This document shows, in pieces, positions 52,180 to 64,000 of a DNA stretch of 64,000 nt. The notes beneath the pieces are model-generated. The model was not told the origin of the DNA, searched no databases, and was given only the letters and a program-made list of their open reading frames with translations. This DNA is from Megaleporinus macrocephalus. Taxonomy: Eukaryota; Chordata; Actinopteri; Characiformes; Anostomidae. The stretch is taken from assembly GCA_021613375.1 (NCBI GenBank), contig CM038711.1, positions 17,795,194-17,859,193 on the forward strand, given 5' to 3'. The position numbers and the translations under genes are program-made. How positions within the stretch are numbered: position 1 is the stretch's first letter; every line of letters begins with the position of its first letter.

Positions 52180-52366
52180 TGAAATGTGTTGCAGGTATTA
52201 ATTTTACAATGAGGTTACATTTTACAAGAAGACAGTCAAGCTTATATAATAACATTAGGTCACATCTTGTCATTGTGAGTTCAAATAGAGGTAAAATAAT
52301 GGCTTTTTCTGTTTTTGTTTGCATTTTACCTTCTATCCCAGCTTTTTTGGAATTGGGTTTGTATAA
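52180..52366. mobile_element. Tc1-type element end
   Basis: GTGTTGCAGGTATTAATTTT AC and CAGCTTTTTTGGAATTGGGT TTGTA are the 3' terminal region of the same Tc1-like family as 47575-48122. The transposase is absent. Confidence 0.55.
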
Positions 52367-52439
52367 ACGTTAAAGCCGTGCATACCAGTATATTTCATAT
52401 TATTATATTTTAACCCCTTATGATTCGTCATAAATTGTA

Positions 52440-53350
52440 CACTACATTTTCAAAAACCAACTATATTCGCTCGTCTACCTTCACATGCATATGAACTTGA
52501 GTGACATCCCATTCTTAATTCATAGGGTTAAATATGATGTCTGCGCACCCTTTGTAGCTATAACAGCTTCAACTCTTATGGGAAGGCTTTCCACATGGTT
52601 TAGGAGTGTGTTTATGGAACTTTTTGACCATTCTTCCAGAAGTGCATTTATGAGGTCAGACACTGATGTTGAATGAGAAGGCGTGACTCCATTCTAATCC
52701 CAAAGGTGTTCTGTCGGGTTGAGGTCTGGAAGAGTTCCTTTCACTGGTACTAAGGGGCTGAGCCCAATGCCTGAAAAACAACCCCACACTATAATCCCCC
52801 CTCCACCAAACTTTACATTTCCACAATGCAGCCAGACAGTCCGATGCTTTGCATTGCACTCTGTGATGTGAGGCTTGGATGCAGCTGCTCAGCTATGGAA
52901 ACCCATTCCATGAAGCTCTCTTTGCACTGTTCTTTAGAGAATCTGAAGGCCACATGAAGTTTGAGGTCTGCAGCGATTGACTCTGCAGAAAGTTGGCAAC
53001 CTCTGGGCTCTATGCGCCTCAGCATCCCTTGACCACGCTGTCATTTAACATGGGCTACCACTTTGTGGCTAAATTGCTGTTGTTGCCAATCACTTCCGCT
53101 TTGTTATAGTACCAGTTGACTGTGGAATATTAAGTAGCGAGAAAATTTCATGACTTGTTCCACAGGTGTTATCCTATTACGGTACCACGATGGAACTTAC
53201 TGAGCTCCTGAGGGCGACCCATTCTTTCACAAATGTTTGTAGCAGTCTACCTAGCATGCCTAGGTGCTTGGTTTTATACACCTGTGGCCCTGGAGATGAT
53301 TGGAACACCTGAATTTGGGTGGGTGAGTGAAAACTTTTGAAAATATAGTG
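52440..53350 (-). mobile_element. Degraded Tc1/mariner element with TA flanks
   Basis: Inverted ends CACTAyATTTTCAAAA at both sides, each flanked by TA (52438-52439 and 53351-53352). The interior resembles a fish Tc1/mariner family with many frameshifts and deletions (911 bp is shorter than an intact copy). Scattered - strand peptides such as LRRIEPRGCQLSAESIAADL remain. Confidence 0.75.
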
Positions 53351-53805
53351 TATCTGCTATGAGAATGCTAACTACTCTTTGAAGTTTACCATATAATGTT
53401 AGTCCCAATGTATCAGTATATTTATAGCAAATCTAGCTTAAACATTTTGTAAATCAATTAACAATTTATTTAATAAAATGCAGTTTTACAGTGTGTATTT
53501 CCATAAAGACTGGAACATCAAATCTGCTTCTTGCCACAACTTGTTAGCCTGTTATCTATGTTACACACAAAATGCTGTGAAACTGCATTTTTTTATAACA
53601 CCAATTCCAAAAATGTTTCTATGTAAAATGTATGAAATGCAATGATTTGCAAATCTCATAGACCCATATTTAATTCACAATAGAACATAGAACACAAATT
53701 GGATGGTAAAAGTGAGACAGTTTCATTTTCATTTTCAATATGAACTCGAGAACTTGTTTGCAGTAACGCTTCTCAAACAAGTTGTAACAGGGCCATGTTT
53801 ACCGT

Positions 53806-54525
53806 AGGGATGTGTAATACATATCATCCATGATAATATCTGGATTGCCGTGTTAACGATGCGCAAGCTGACGTTATCGAGTATAGTACTGACTGGGAAA
53901 CAAACAACAATCAAAACGCCTCCACACACTTTGGTATAGGCTGCTGTGTGTGCGCTTTGAGAGTGCCCATACTGTTTGCTAGCATATGCTAAAGCTAGCA
54001 TAGCCGCCTTAACAACACATCTAAAGCTAAAAATGAGTGAACTTAATGCACCAGGGGAAGAAACTCAGACACCACCAGCCTTGCAGTCTACCGCCTCAGA
54101 TTTAATTCCTAGGCGAGGATCATCTTCACTTGTGTGGAGGTGGTTTGGAGTCTGAAGTTGCTCAAAAGACATCAATTTGCAGAATTTGTAAGAAACCGGT
54201 TGCCGTTAAAGACAGCTCGACAACTAACCTGTTCCATCATCTCCAAACAAACCACCGCACAGAGTATGAGGAATATAAAGCACTTCGGGGGCCCGCTGTC
54301 AAACCCTAAATCCTCCCGTGACCCAGACTAGCGGAATAAATCGAAAGATAATGGATGGATGAATGGATATTTATATCCTTTAGGAAGTGCAAGCTAGTAA
54401 AATATAAGAATTTTTAATTAATGCAAAATATTGTTTATTATCAACAAAACTACAGAAAATACATTTAATAACAGAGAAATAGACAAATTACAGATATTAT
54501 TTTTGTCAATATCGCACAACCCGAG
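53806..54525 (+). mobile_element. hAT element inserted in the Tc1-like element
   Basis: The ends AGGGATGTGTAAT and (inverted) GGGTTGTGCGATATT are related. The flanks TTTACCGT (53798-53805) and TCTACCAT (54526-54533) are an 8-bp duplication with two differences. Removing the insert restores the expected Tc1-like sequence. It carries a BED-finger fragment at 54033-54309. Confidence 0.75.
54033..54309 (+). pseudogene. BED zinc finger fragment of a hAT transposase
   Basis: Starts MSELNAPGEETQTPPALQST. After SSLVWRWFG a one- or two-base shift near 54150 moves the frame, and then SICRICKKPVAVKD and TNLFHHLQTNH follow, the Cys-x2-Cys and His-x4-His of a BED finger preceded by its aromatic W-x-W-F. 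A stop follows at 54307-54309, so only the DNA-binding N-terminus remains. The frameshift marks it as dead. Confidence 0.7.
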
Positions 54526-55390
54526 TCTACCATTATGTTGCGCCCGCTCTCCTTTTAACAACAGTCTGTAAACGTCTGGGAAGTGAGGAAATTAATTGCT
54601 GAAGGTTTTACAGAAGAATGTTGCCGCATCGAATGATGTAGAATTCTAGTTGCTTAACAGTCTGAGTCTTCTTTGCCAGATTTTTTGTTTCATGATGCGC
54701 CAAATGTTTCTGTTGGTGAAAGGTCTGAACTGCATGTAGGCCAGTTTAGCAGCTGGACTCTTCTGCTGTGAAGCCATTCTGTTGTGATGGATGCAGTACG
54801 TAGTTTAGCATGTCTTGCTAAAACTATGCAAAGTCTTCCCTGAAAGAAACATTGTCTGGATGGGAGTATATGTTGTTTTTAAAACCTCTGCATACTGTTC
54901 AGCATTGATGGGGCCTTTTCAGATATGTAAGCTGCCCATGGTTTCCAAAAAGAATTTTGATTTCTATGACCAAAGAACTGTTTTACATTTTGCCTTAGTC
55001 CATTTTAAATGGACATATGGCTTCTTCTTTGCATGTTCACAGAAAATGATTCCTGGAAGTGTTCTTGAGCCCTTGTAGTGATTTCCAGTACAGAATCATA
55101 CCTGTTTTTAATGCAGTGCCACCTCACCATCACAAGATCATGATCATCAAATGTTGACCATCGGCCTTGACGCACAGGGGTTTCTCCAGATTCTCTAAAT
55201 CTTTGTGTACTGTAGATGATCCACTGTCTACACAATTTTACATTCAGAAACATTTTTTCTAAAATGATTCTACAAATTCTAGTTTTTTGCAGATTGGTGA
55301 ATGTTTATTCATCTTTGCTTCTGGGAGGCTCTGCCTCTCTAGAATGCTCTTTCTATACCCAGTCATGTGACTTAGTTGCTGTTTTTTATT

Positions 55391-57349
55391 TACTGTTCAA
55401 TTCTTTGTTGTTATTTTGAGGAATCTGAGGCTTGTATGTGGGATTTCACCACAAACTGTCTATAACTTTTAAAGTTCTACATAACGTCTCCTTTAAACAA
55501 ATACCATGTAATGTGTAGTATCGTGTTTAGTTTGTAAAGTGACCCCAAGGTCTCTGGCGCTGCATGTGTGTGATAATTTGATTGTAATTTGATGCTTTTA
55601 TCGTCGCTACTCTAACAATGTGTAAACCAATATCGCAATATTGAAAAAAGTATGATTTATAGTGCAGCCTTATTTAGTGGATAGCAAATAAAGAGAATTT
55701 ATTGTACTATGGTACTGTCCATTCTTTACCTGCCTAATAAGCCCTAACAAGCCAGTGAAAGCCTGATGAGTTAAGTTGTGACACTTTACAACTGAACAGG
55801 AGTCCAAACTTTTGCACATGCCACAGTTGCTATTTTCTTACGTTCATCATTTGGAAAGCAACTATGCATTAACATTTACATAGCAAAAAAAATTTTGGCT
55901 GCAGAGGTTATATTTATTTGCTTTCATTTCGAAAATCAACTAAATTTGGGTGTCCAAATTAGGGTATCAGGTGTGTCCTGCAAGATTAGGCCTGCATAAT
56001 TTTTATGCACCACTGGTGCCGACTTCAGTCTGAATGAAGTCATAAAATTTAATCTTAATGCTTTGTACTTTGTATTCTTTGTGCCAGGTGGTGGACAGCC
56101 GGTGAAGTCAACATTTACCTTGATCTAGCACAGCAGTTTAACTGATGGTCAAGGGTCTCTGCCCAAATCTCTATCCAGGTCATCTTATCACCTTATTGAC
56201 TTTATGATAATTAAAAAAAAACTCTTAAAGCATAAATATTGCATTTGCAAACGTTCATTTCAATCAGATTTTGAAGGAAACATCTTTTTTATGCATATGC
56301 AACTGAAAAGAGGAATGGTCTAGTGTTACTGCATTGGACCAATGCAATGCTCCACCCACAGAGGTACATATTGCTGATATTTTTGGCAAGTTTTATTAAT
56401 GTGAAGCCAACATTTATTTATTTGGCTACATTAATAAAATGAGATGAAGCAACATTATTTGCATTTCTAGATCAAAGTTAAAAAAATACTTCATGTGGTT
56501 ACAAGCAATTAAACTAGTTTATTCAAATTGAAAATACTTCAAACTATGGTCTATGTGTTTCAATAGTAACATAAAAATGTAGGGCAGCATTTTTAAAAAA
56601 AACAATTCTAAAAATAACTTGAAAAATCAAAATCCACACTTCACTTTAAATAAAATCAAAAATATCTTTTTAAAAACAACAACAAAAACGAACTATTATT
56701 AAAAGTTGAATTATTTGGAGGTTGCTATATGAATTTTTTTTTTTTTGTGACTGCAGTTTGAACTAACTCATGCAGAATGATTTTCACCATAATTAATCTG
56801 AATTCACACAAGGGGGCACTGATGCAAAACCCATTACTAAACCCACACAAACAACACTGTGTTGGTTGCTGAGTTTCAAAGTAGTTTATTTCCTCAAGGT
56901 AACACTTGGTCCTATTTATTATGTGAGTTATATTGGATTTACTTAATTCTAAAAATGATTTGGGCAAAAATGGCAGAGGCAGTAAGCACAGCAGGGGGTG
57001 TCTGATTTTCTAAATCCAGAGGCGCCTTGGGCTGCAATTTTTTTTTCTTCAGGGAAACAGTAAAATCTCAAATGACTGCTAGCTTTACAAAGGTCTGAGG
57101 GATTTTGTTCTTCGCAGGGCATTTTGCAGACATTTTAATTCATCCTATAGTGTTCAAAATACTTAAGACTACAAATACCATAAACAATATAAAGTAGCCA
57201 GAGCTGTGCCTCCTATAGTTATGCTGAGGAGGTGAGTTGGGCCGTTACAAGTTGTTAAATACTGCACATGCCTTGTTATTCAATAGTACCTTGCCATGAA
57301 TAACTAATTGCAAATTCTGTAAGCACTATGACCTATTATTTAAGTAGAT
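55391..57349. other. AT-rich, no gene seen
   Basis: Long AT-rich stretch without recognisable coding or element ends. An (AAAAC)-like A-rich patch is at about 56590-56690. Confidence 0.5.
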
Positions 57350-58640
57350 TTGTCACAAAGCAGCTTTACAGGAGTTTGAAAACAGACAGTTACAACATGT
57401 ATACCCCCCAGTGGCAAGGAAAAACTCCCTCAGACTGGAGGAAGAAACCTTGGGAGGAAACAAGACTCTCAAGGGGAGACCCATCCTCCTCTGGTCAAAC
57501 CGTGTTCACAGTTTAATAAGCTAAATACCAAAGAAAAGCTAAGAGAATATCTTAAAGAATATCTTTCTTAAAGTGGATGGCAATAGGGTAGTCAAGGCCT
57601 GAGGGATAGGGATCCGGTCCCAAGAGTCGCCAGTTCGACTGAGGTGCCCTTGAGCAAGGCACCTAACCCCAACTGCCCTAACCGCCCAACGGGCGTCGTG
57701 GATAGGGCTGCCCACCGCTCCGGGCACGGGTACTCACTGCCCCCTAGTGTGTGTTCACTAGTGTGTGTGTATATGTGGGTGTTTCACTGCACGGATGGGT
57801 TAAATGCGGAGGTCAAATTCTGCTGTGTGCAAAATCACATGTGGCTAATTTGAGTGTCTAAATTCTAATTCTAGTTCTAAAAATTCAATGCTTTAGAAAC
57901 TGCACTAGTAGAGGCAGTCTCTGACTGAGGCAGTCTTTATGAAAAGTGCAAGTGAATTGAAACAGTCCCATCCCGTCTTAATGCTGGTACATCTGGATGG
58001 CACAGTGATGTAATTGAGGGTGTTGCAGTTGGCACAAATGAAAAGGTAATGGGTAAGTAAGAGGCCCTGATGGTCAGTCTTCCAACAGCGTTCAGCAGGA
58101 CGGGAGGATAGTCATTATCTCAGGAAGAGTAAAGAGAGAGAGTTAGTTCGAGTATGACTATAGAGAATATAAAGGTAAACAGATTAAACATTTCAGAGTG
58201 TGGCTCTGGCAGATCTAACTATAACAGCCTACACTTAAAGGAGAGAACCAGAAGGTAACATTGACATGAGAACACCCTGAGACACTGGGATCCCCCCACT
58301 CCATTGTCAACATCTCAGTTTACCATAAACCCCTGGATTTTCTGCCTTTATCTAAAGAGGAAGAGTAATCACCAAAAGCTGAGTTGAGACTGTGTCAGAG
58401 TCCCGAACATTAACTGGGAGATTATTCTACAATTTGGGGGCTTTGTAGGAAAAAACTCTTCCCTCTATTGAGGTCTTCTGAATTTTAGGAACCAATAGCA
58501 ATACAGCATCCTGTGATCTGAGTAATCACGGCGGTTTATAATAGGAAATAAGATCTTGCAGGTACTCCGTGCAGGGCTTTAAACGTTAATAAAAGAATTT
58601 TATAGCCAGCCTTAGTGATTCTTGTATTCGTCTGTTTAAG
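57350..58640. repeat. Old interspersed fish repeat, interrupted by a SINE
   Basis: Words such as GTGGCAAGGAAAAACTCCCT, GAAGAAACCTTGGGAGGAAA, CATTAACTGGGAGATTATTC and TTTGGGGGCTTTGTAGGAAA occur in repeats I remember from many fish genomes. The class is not known to me. It is split by the SINE at 57575-57880. Confidence 0.65.
57575..57880 (+). mobile_element. tRNA-derived SINE
   Basis: The tRNA-like head has a worn B box (GTCGCCAGTTCGACT), followed by CCCTTGAGCAAGGCACCTAA, GTGGATAGGGCTGCCCACC, GTTTCACTGCACGGATGGG and a TCTAATTCTAATTCTAG tail. It is the same family as 32216-32445. Confidence 0.85.
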
Positions 58641-59350
58641 CATAACTTGCTATTGTAATTGGATCAGTTGGATGTGAAAATGAATCAGAAATACAGGTTC
58701 TTAGGAGCTAATCTTGTAGACCACTGTGGAGTTTACCAGAATATTGCTGTAAAGGTGCTTATCTTTAGCAGTTACATAACAGTAATAACAATTCCTAGTT
58801 TGGTACTGTTGGCACCCCCACCTCCCACATTCTTTATTTATTATTTAAATATTATTTGTTTGTTTGTTTATTTGTTATTCAGTAGTTTTTTCATCATGCT
58901 AGTCACACTCTCATTACTAAATCATTGACTGACTGAAACGCACTTAGGCAAATGTTGCTTGTGACAGGCATGTGGCACAGTACACCATTAAAGGTACATT
59001 AGGCAATCAGTAAGTATGTTAAACTAGACTGTGACATCCAAAAGAAATCAGAGTAGGACTGTACATGCACTGAAAAACCCAATTACTGAGCTAAAGTCTC
59101 TTTATTGGAATTCATAGTTTTTTTTAATTAAGAAATCATATATGTATGCCGTTTACGTGACCACTGGTATAATCAGATATCTGCCAAAATCCAGTGTGTG
59201 TAAAATCAATTATTACACAATCACCTAATTGCAATTATTTAAGATGATTGCAATTATTTATGCTGACTGTTGACATTTTCCACAGTCATTAGATTTAAAA
59301 TGAACATACATGTGATTATTGAGACATCATGGGCATGCAATGGTGCTCAC
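58641..59350. other. No gene seen
   Basis: AT-rich; a (TTTG)n/(TTTA)n-rich patch is at about 58845-58875. The 89-codon frame at 58659-58928 has no known domain. Confidence 0.5.
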
Positions 59351-60006
59351 TATGGATGTAACAATACACTCAACTCACGATGCAGTGCGATTTACAATCC
59401 TGGCCTCACAATACAATTTTCTCACGATTATGTTTTTTTACAAAATCAAACTGAACACAAATTATGACTGACAAGAGTTTCTTTTTATTATTTATCTATA
59501 ACAAAACAAAATGCTGTATTTTGTTTCTTTTCTTTATCAAAGTCAATTGAAATGAATTAAATAATTATTTATGGTTTTAATCATTATAAACCAGTTGTAG
59601 TTGTTTTAGTTTGAGAGGCTATTCGTTGTGAGCGGTCAGTCACAAAACCAGGTGCCATCAACCAATAGCATTTGGCCCATGTCCTGCCCCCAAAACTCTC
59701 AAACCCGCCCCCTGTTGAGAACTTGAACGCAGAGAGCAGCTATGTTTATGAAAAATGCTCATGCTGTTGTTCTTTCTGTGCTTGCGAGTTTTACATTTGC
59801 ACGAGTGAAAAATCTACATGCGCAAAATGTTAATGGACATACATTCAGCTAATGTGATGTACTGCCGTCGAACAAGTGAAGTAGACCGCGGCAGCGAACA
59901 CTGCTGTTTCGAAAGGCCATCGATTCATTTTACATCTCAATCGATTTCAGTCGTGGCATATTTGCATCCCGATTATTAACTCTCACAATGCATTATTACA
60001 TCACCA
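59351..60006. mobile_element. Non-autonomous hAT element, exact 8-bp target duplication
   Basis: GTGCTCAC is present at 59343-59350 and 60007-60014. The ends GGATGTAACAATACACT and (inverted) TGATGTAATAATGCATT are matching inverted repeats. 656 bp, no transposase. Confidence 0.85.
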
Positions 60007-60245
60007 GTGCTCACCTGCATTTCCGTCTTTTCAGTTCAAAAATCATCTCAACTTGCAATGCCAGATTCTAGTACTATGAGGGAAGAAAATGACATGCTCA
60101 AATGCTTTACAAAAAAAGAGAATGATCACCTGCAAAGCATATGTAATATGTAATATGAAGCGTTTAACTGTTCAAACACAAAGATGTGTATGGAGAGTAC
60201 CTGGATAGCATGATTGGACAAAAAATCTCTCTGAATAGGTGAAAT

Positions 60246-61038
60246 TAGATCAGCGTTTTTGAGGCCGATTCTGATCGCCGATCACCTTTCAGTGCGATTG
60301 GCGGATAGCCGAGGCCGATAGAGGGCGAAGTATATGCCACGGCAGGGCTACATGTAGTTATTAGCGCAAGCCAGACATGAAACATGGTCTAAACTGGTTT
60401 ATTACCATTTTTAATGAGCTCATATAAAACAGTATAATATTTTTAACAAAATTAGCAGTAAATAAACAAAGTAAATCAAACAAATATCCCCAATACTGCA
60501 ATCATCCAATTTAGACCCTTTATCTAAAACTAAACGTACCGGTCAGATCTGGTCTGCACGGTCTTCTGGGTCGTTTGTTTTGTGCTTGCTGTGCGTGCTA
60601 GCTCTGCTGTTTACTGATACTCACTGTATTCAGCTGCGTCTAGTGTCGTATCAGATTAGTAGTGTTAAATGTCTTAGTTCCTCAATGAGAACCTGGATGA
60701 GTCTGCGTCACATACGGTAAAACACTGCCAGACGGACAACATGCTTTCCTCGCGAGGCTGCTGCTTTAGTCAGTCCGTTGAAAATGAAAGGGTGTGTATT
60801 TCCACCTAGCGGTTCAGATAGGAATTGCAGGAAGTTGGCCGGAGGGGGATTCAAGGAGGTCTCCTCTTTCTGGATAAAACGCTTGCTGGAAATACATAAA
60901 TTAAGCTAATTTGTTTAACGCTATCGACCGGCTCTCGGGATCGACTAAATTGGAGAAATATCTGCTGATCACCAATCACATATTTTGATTAAAAATCGGC
61001 CGATACCGATACATAGCCGATTGATCCTTTCATCTCTA
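60246..61038 (-). mobile_element. Non-autonomous hAT-like element, copy 2
   Basis: In reverse orientation to copy 1 at 1209-1995, with the same TAGAGATG end and the ATCGGTATCGGCCG stretch. The flanks GGTGAAAT (60238-60245) and GGTGAATT (61039-61046) are an 8-bp duplication with one difference. Shared interior words are GTGCAGACCAGATCTGACC and AGCTAGCACGC. No open transposase. Confidence 0.8.
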
Positions 61039-61046
61039 GGTGAATT

Positions 61047-61549
61047 GCACCCACCCTTAGTTAAATTAGCTGAGAGCCATTGTATTTAGCAATATTCCCA
61101 ACATATACAGTCACCAAACATTAATACAGGAAATTGGAAGATATAATGCTAATGCTATTAGCAGCTATAAATACTATTCATTTGTCATTCATTTGTCTAC
61201 ACCAGCAAACATAAAGTGGTGTAAGCTTTTTTATCATGATTTTTAAAATGACCTTGAAATGCCTTTTCTGGGTTTTGCTTAAATTTAGTAGAAATCATCC
61301 TATAATCTCATATGTGTTTTAAAGTTTTAATACTGTTCCTTTTAAATTTAGACTAGAGCTGAGTAATATTACAATATTTATCGTTATCATGATAAATTTC
61401 ACAGTATGCTTTTCTCAGCCTAACATAGATTTTGGCAGTACTTCCCAACTGCATGTGTAATTACAATGAGAGCCTAATGCTGATCAATTGAATTTAGTGT
61501 AACAGTGTGTGAAATGTTGAATACAAATGATGTGGCACTATTGTTTCAA
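61047..61549. other. No gene seen
   Basis: AT-rich non-coding sequence. Confidence 0.5.
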
Positions 61550-61559
61550 CTAATCAGAT

Positions 61560-61887
61560 ATCCATCTATCCATTATCCACCGCTTAATGCCACTAGCTGG
61601 GGTCACGGGGGGGCTGGAGCCAATCCCAGCATCATCGGGCGAGGACGGGGTACACCATGGACAGTTCGCCAGTCCATCGCATGGCCAACACTCACTCACA
61701 CCTATGGGCAATTTAGAGTAACCAATCAACCTGACTGCATGTGGGAGGAAACAGGAGTACCCGGAGGAAACCCACTCAAGCACGGGGAGAACATACACAC
61801 TCCACACATAACAGCCCGGACCAGAAATCGAACCCGGATCGTCTTGCGTTGAGGCGACAGTGCTAACCACTACACCACCGTGCCACC
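61560..61887 (-). mobile_element. tRNA-derived SINE with 10-bp target duplication
   Basis: On the - strand the head reads GGTGGCACGGTGGTGTAGTG with a B box GGTTCGATTTC, then GGGTTTCCTCCGGGTACTCC and CTCCAGCCCCCCCGTGACCC, and the tail is a GGATAGATGG-type repeat. CTAATCAGAT flanks both sides (61550-61559, 61888-61897). It belongs to a very common fish SINE type. Confidence 0.9.
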
Positions 61888-61897
61888 CTAATCAGAT

Positions 61898-64000
61898 GTC
61901 AGAAAAATTAATATTGAAAAACACTGTTTATTATAAATGTCTTAAAGTATTTTAATGTAACATTGCCATATTACCCAGCCCTTATTTAGACCTTGCTGAA
62001 GAGTCAGAATTATGGAAAGAATTACAAGGAATTCCAATCAAGAAATCAATGGTGAACAGAGATGTAACTGGGTTCAATTTCGCATTTTGTTGATTTTCTG
62101 AGTGAAAATAAGTGCACATCTACTGCAGAGAACACTCTTCATCAGACTTTAATGCACATGTACTGAGTAAAGGTGCACAGAATTCACCCCTTTTATTTGA
62201 CCCTATGAAACAAGCTGTTTTGCCGTTTATGGTGCACTCATGATGAGCTCTAGTACGATTGACTGGTTTAGAAACATGTTGAAACAGACACAGGCAAGAA
62301 AGATAAAAATGAACCTTGACAGCAAAGTAAATGAAAGTTGTTGTCACTATGAAAATTTCATGTTAAGATGTTGTTTAACATTATTTCGGTTGAAGTCTGA
62401 TTTCAATTGTCAAAAGGTTAAAAGGTAGCTTATGGGATGGTGATAGTAGCTATGTAGAGCAGCTGATGTCTTCTCCTCTATCTGCTTCACAAAGCCCTGA
62501 TATTGTTCTAATAATAAGAAACTGTCCTGAGTTAAATATGCAGAGCAAACTAACATTCTTAAACTAAAGTTGTTGTGAGCTAATTTTGCAAATTGGCTCA
62601 GATTTTTATCAGTTCCACCTATGAGTGAGTTTAAATTGGATTAATGTGTTAATTTGGTCATTAAGAACAGAAATTTAATACATCATAATTTTAAAATAAT
62701 ACAGTATTCATTGTTACTGTTATGTCGCCCAACCCGAAAGTGATTTTTCTTTTTAAAGGTTTGTTCTGTGATTTTTAGTTGTTTGTTTGTTTGTTTGTTT
62801 TTTTTTGGTTGGTTGGGTCTTTGTTTTCGTTAACATGATATTTTTATTTAGGTAGACTCATCAACTTTTACGCCAAAATCACTGCCAAGGCGGTTCTCCA
62901 GGGTGCTGTTTTTTATAATCTTTGCACTAAATGCTAGCTTTCAAGCTTCCAGCCTTTCAGTCACTTTGACTCATTTTTATTCATCCGTGCAACAGCCTCT
63001 CAATATGCAGATTGCCCATGTGGTGAATCTAGTGATAACTTGAATGCCTTGTTAGGTGCCTGTCTCTCGGCAGTAAAGTTAGTTTTAGCCCCCTCAACTT
63101 TGAACACAACCCTGCAGTAATGCTAGGTGCTTAGTTTGAACAGGTGGTTCCTCTACCTTTCAGGGTTTTGTCTTTTCTAAGGTTTCCCTGACAAAGCATT
63201 GAGAATGAATCTACACTGCTCAAATACTACAGATGTATAGATGACTATATTCTATTGGCCTGGGCCATTGAGGCATTCATTTCATGCAGTGAAAACATTA
63301 TTTACTACGTACTGAATGTCACGAAGACCTTGATGTAAGACTAAAGCGTCCGTTCTCCCACCTCGCATTCCAACACCCTGTCAATCTGGAATCTTCACTA
63401 TAGCTACAATACCAAACTGCAGGCTCTAAGCAACCTGGCTCCACACGTGAATGATTCTTGGTGTGTCAGTTCTTTCATTCTAAATCAGAGGTTTGTAGAG
63501 AAGTGTAGTGGTCTACTTCATTTTACACCCCTAAATCAATTCTTCAGCTAATTACGAAAGTCTTTTTAAGTCACTGCGGGACACTGGAGTTTAGATCTCT
63601 GTTTTTGGATAGGAAAATGAGAATTTACCATCACTGGAAATTATTATAGAATACAAAACTTGTTTTATTACAGCTAAATATTAAACAAAGACTTAAAAAT
63701 CTGTTGTACATTCAGTTGGTCCCTCGATTTAAATTCCAGATTTTAGCTTTTAGCTTAGCTTACTTTCTAGGCCAGCGCTAGCTCTACAACCAGCACCCTT
63801 AATTTTTTGTTATGTCTTTGTGTGCTGGTGGTGATGTACAAAATAAAGTCTACAATGTTTACTGTTTTCAGGGCAGCTCAAAGTGTAGCAAAACGAAAAG
63901 ATGATGATGGGTTAAATTCCAGGCATCTTCATCTGATTTCTTTATTGGATTTCTATCTTAAATACTTTAATAATAATAAACAAAATTGTTGGCAGTGAAA
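61898..64000. other. AT-rich, no gene seen
   Basis: No feature beyond (GTTT)n at about 62782-62800. A TTTACTGTTTTCAG word at 63857-63870 looks like a splice acceptor, but the following sequence is not recognisably coding before the window ends. Confidence 0.5.

Larger units (their letters stand above)
53590..55390 (-). mobile_element. Tc1-like element interrupted by a hAT element
   Basis: The left end ACACCAATTCCAAAAA and the stretch TGCAATGATTTGCAAATCTC ATA are typical termini of a fish Tc1-like family. The - strand body carries worn transposase from about 55350 down to 54534. The copy is cut at 53798-54533 by a hAT element and truncated on the right. It is non-functional: many stops and shifts. 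Confidence 0.75.

Noticed and set aside
62900..63700. Possible coding or LINE fragment
   Set aside because: Slightly higher complexity than its flanks, but no open frame or recognisable domain on either strand.

Overview
The window is vertebrate nuclear DNA, almost certainly from a ray-finned fish. It has spliced genes with GT-AG introns, tRNA-derived fish SINEs, many hAT and Tc1/mariner relics, and long simple repeats. The order idh2 then znf710, tail to tail, matches the IDH2-ZNF710 neighbourhood of human 15q26.1. A large palindromic repeat and the SINE types suggest an otophysan fish (characiform or catfish-like), but that is only an impression.

Layout. Positions 1-17545 hold idh2 (mitochondrial NADP-dependent isocitrate dehydrogenase) on the + strand: ten coding exons are seen (exon 2 to 11 by the human count), and the exon with the targeting peptide lies outside or was not found. 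Positions 17546-25781 hold znf710 on the - strand: four certain coding exons encode eleven C2H2 fingers, and a candidate fifth 5' exon would add 31 N-terminal residues. From 24.5 to 42.2 kb there are very long purine- or pyrimidine-only tracts in alternating orientation.

Within 28.7-31.3 kb, three short - strand exons with matching splice phases encode the last 70 residues of a protein I do not recognise. Near 45.6-46.2 kb is a small CpG-richer stretch with a candidate first exon.

From about 47.5 kb to 62 kb I see no host gene. It is a nest of transposon relics, several with exact or near-exact target-site duplications and insertions inside other insertions: MITE in palindromic repeat, hAT in Tc1, SINE in an older repeat.

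There is no operon logic here. The two main genes do unrelated jobs: matrix NADPH and 2-oxoglutarate metabolism, and nuclear DNA binding. No bacterial-style novel system is present. The most interesting items are the unrecognised three-exon gene end, a duplicated splice donor in znf710 that could lengthen one inter-finger linker by ten residues, and alternative starts for znf710 with a TGATG-overlapping upstream ORF.
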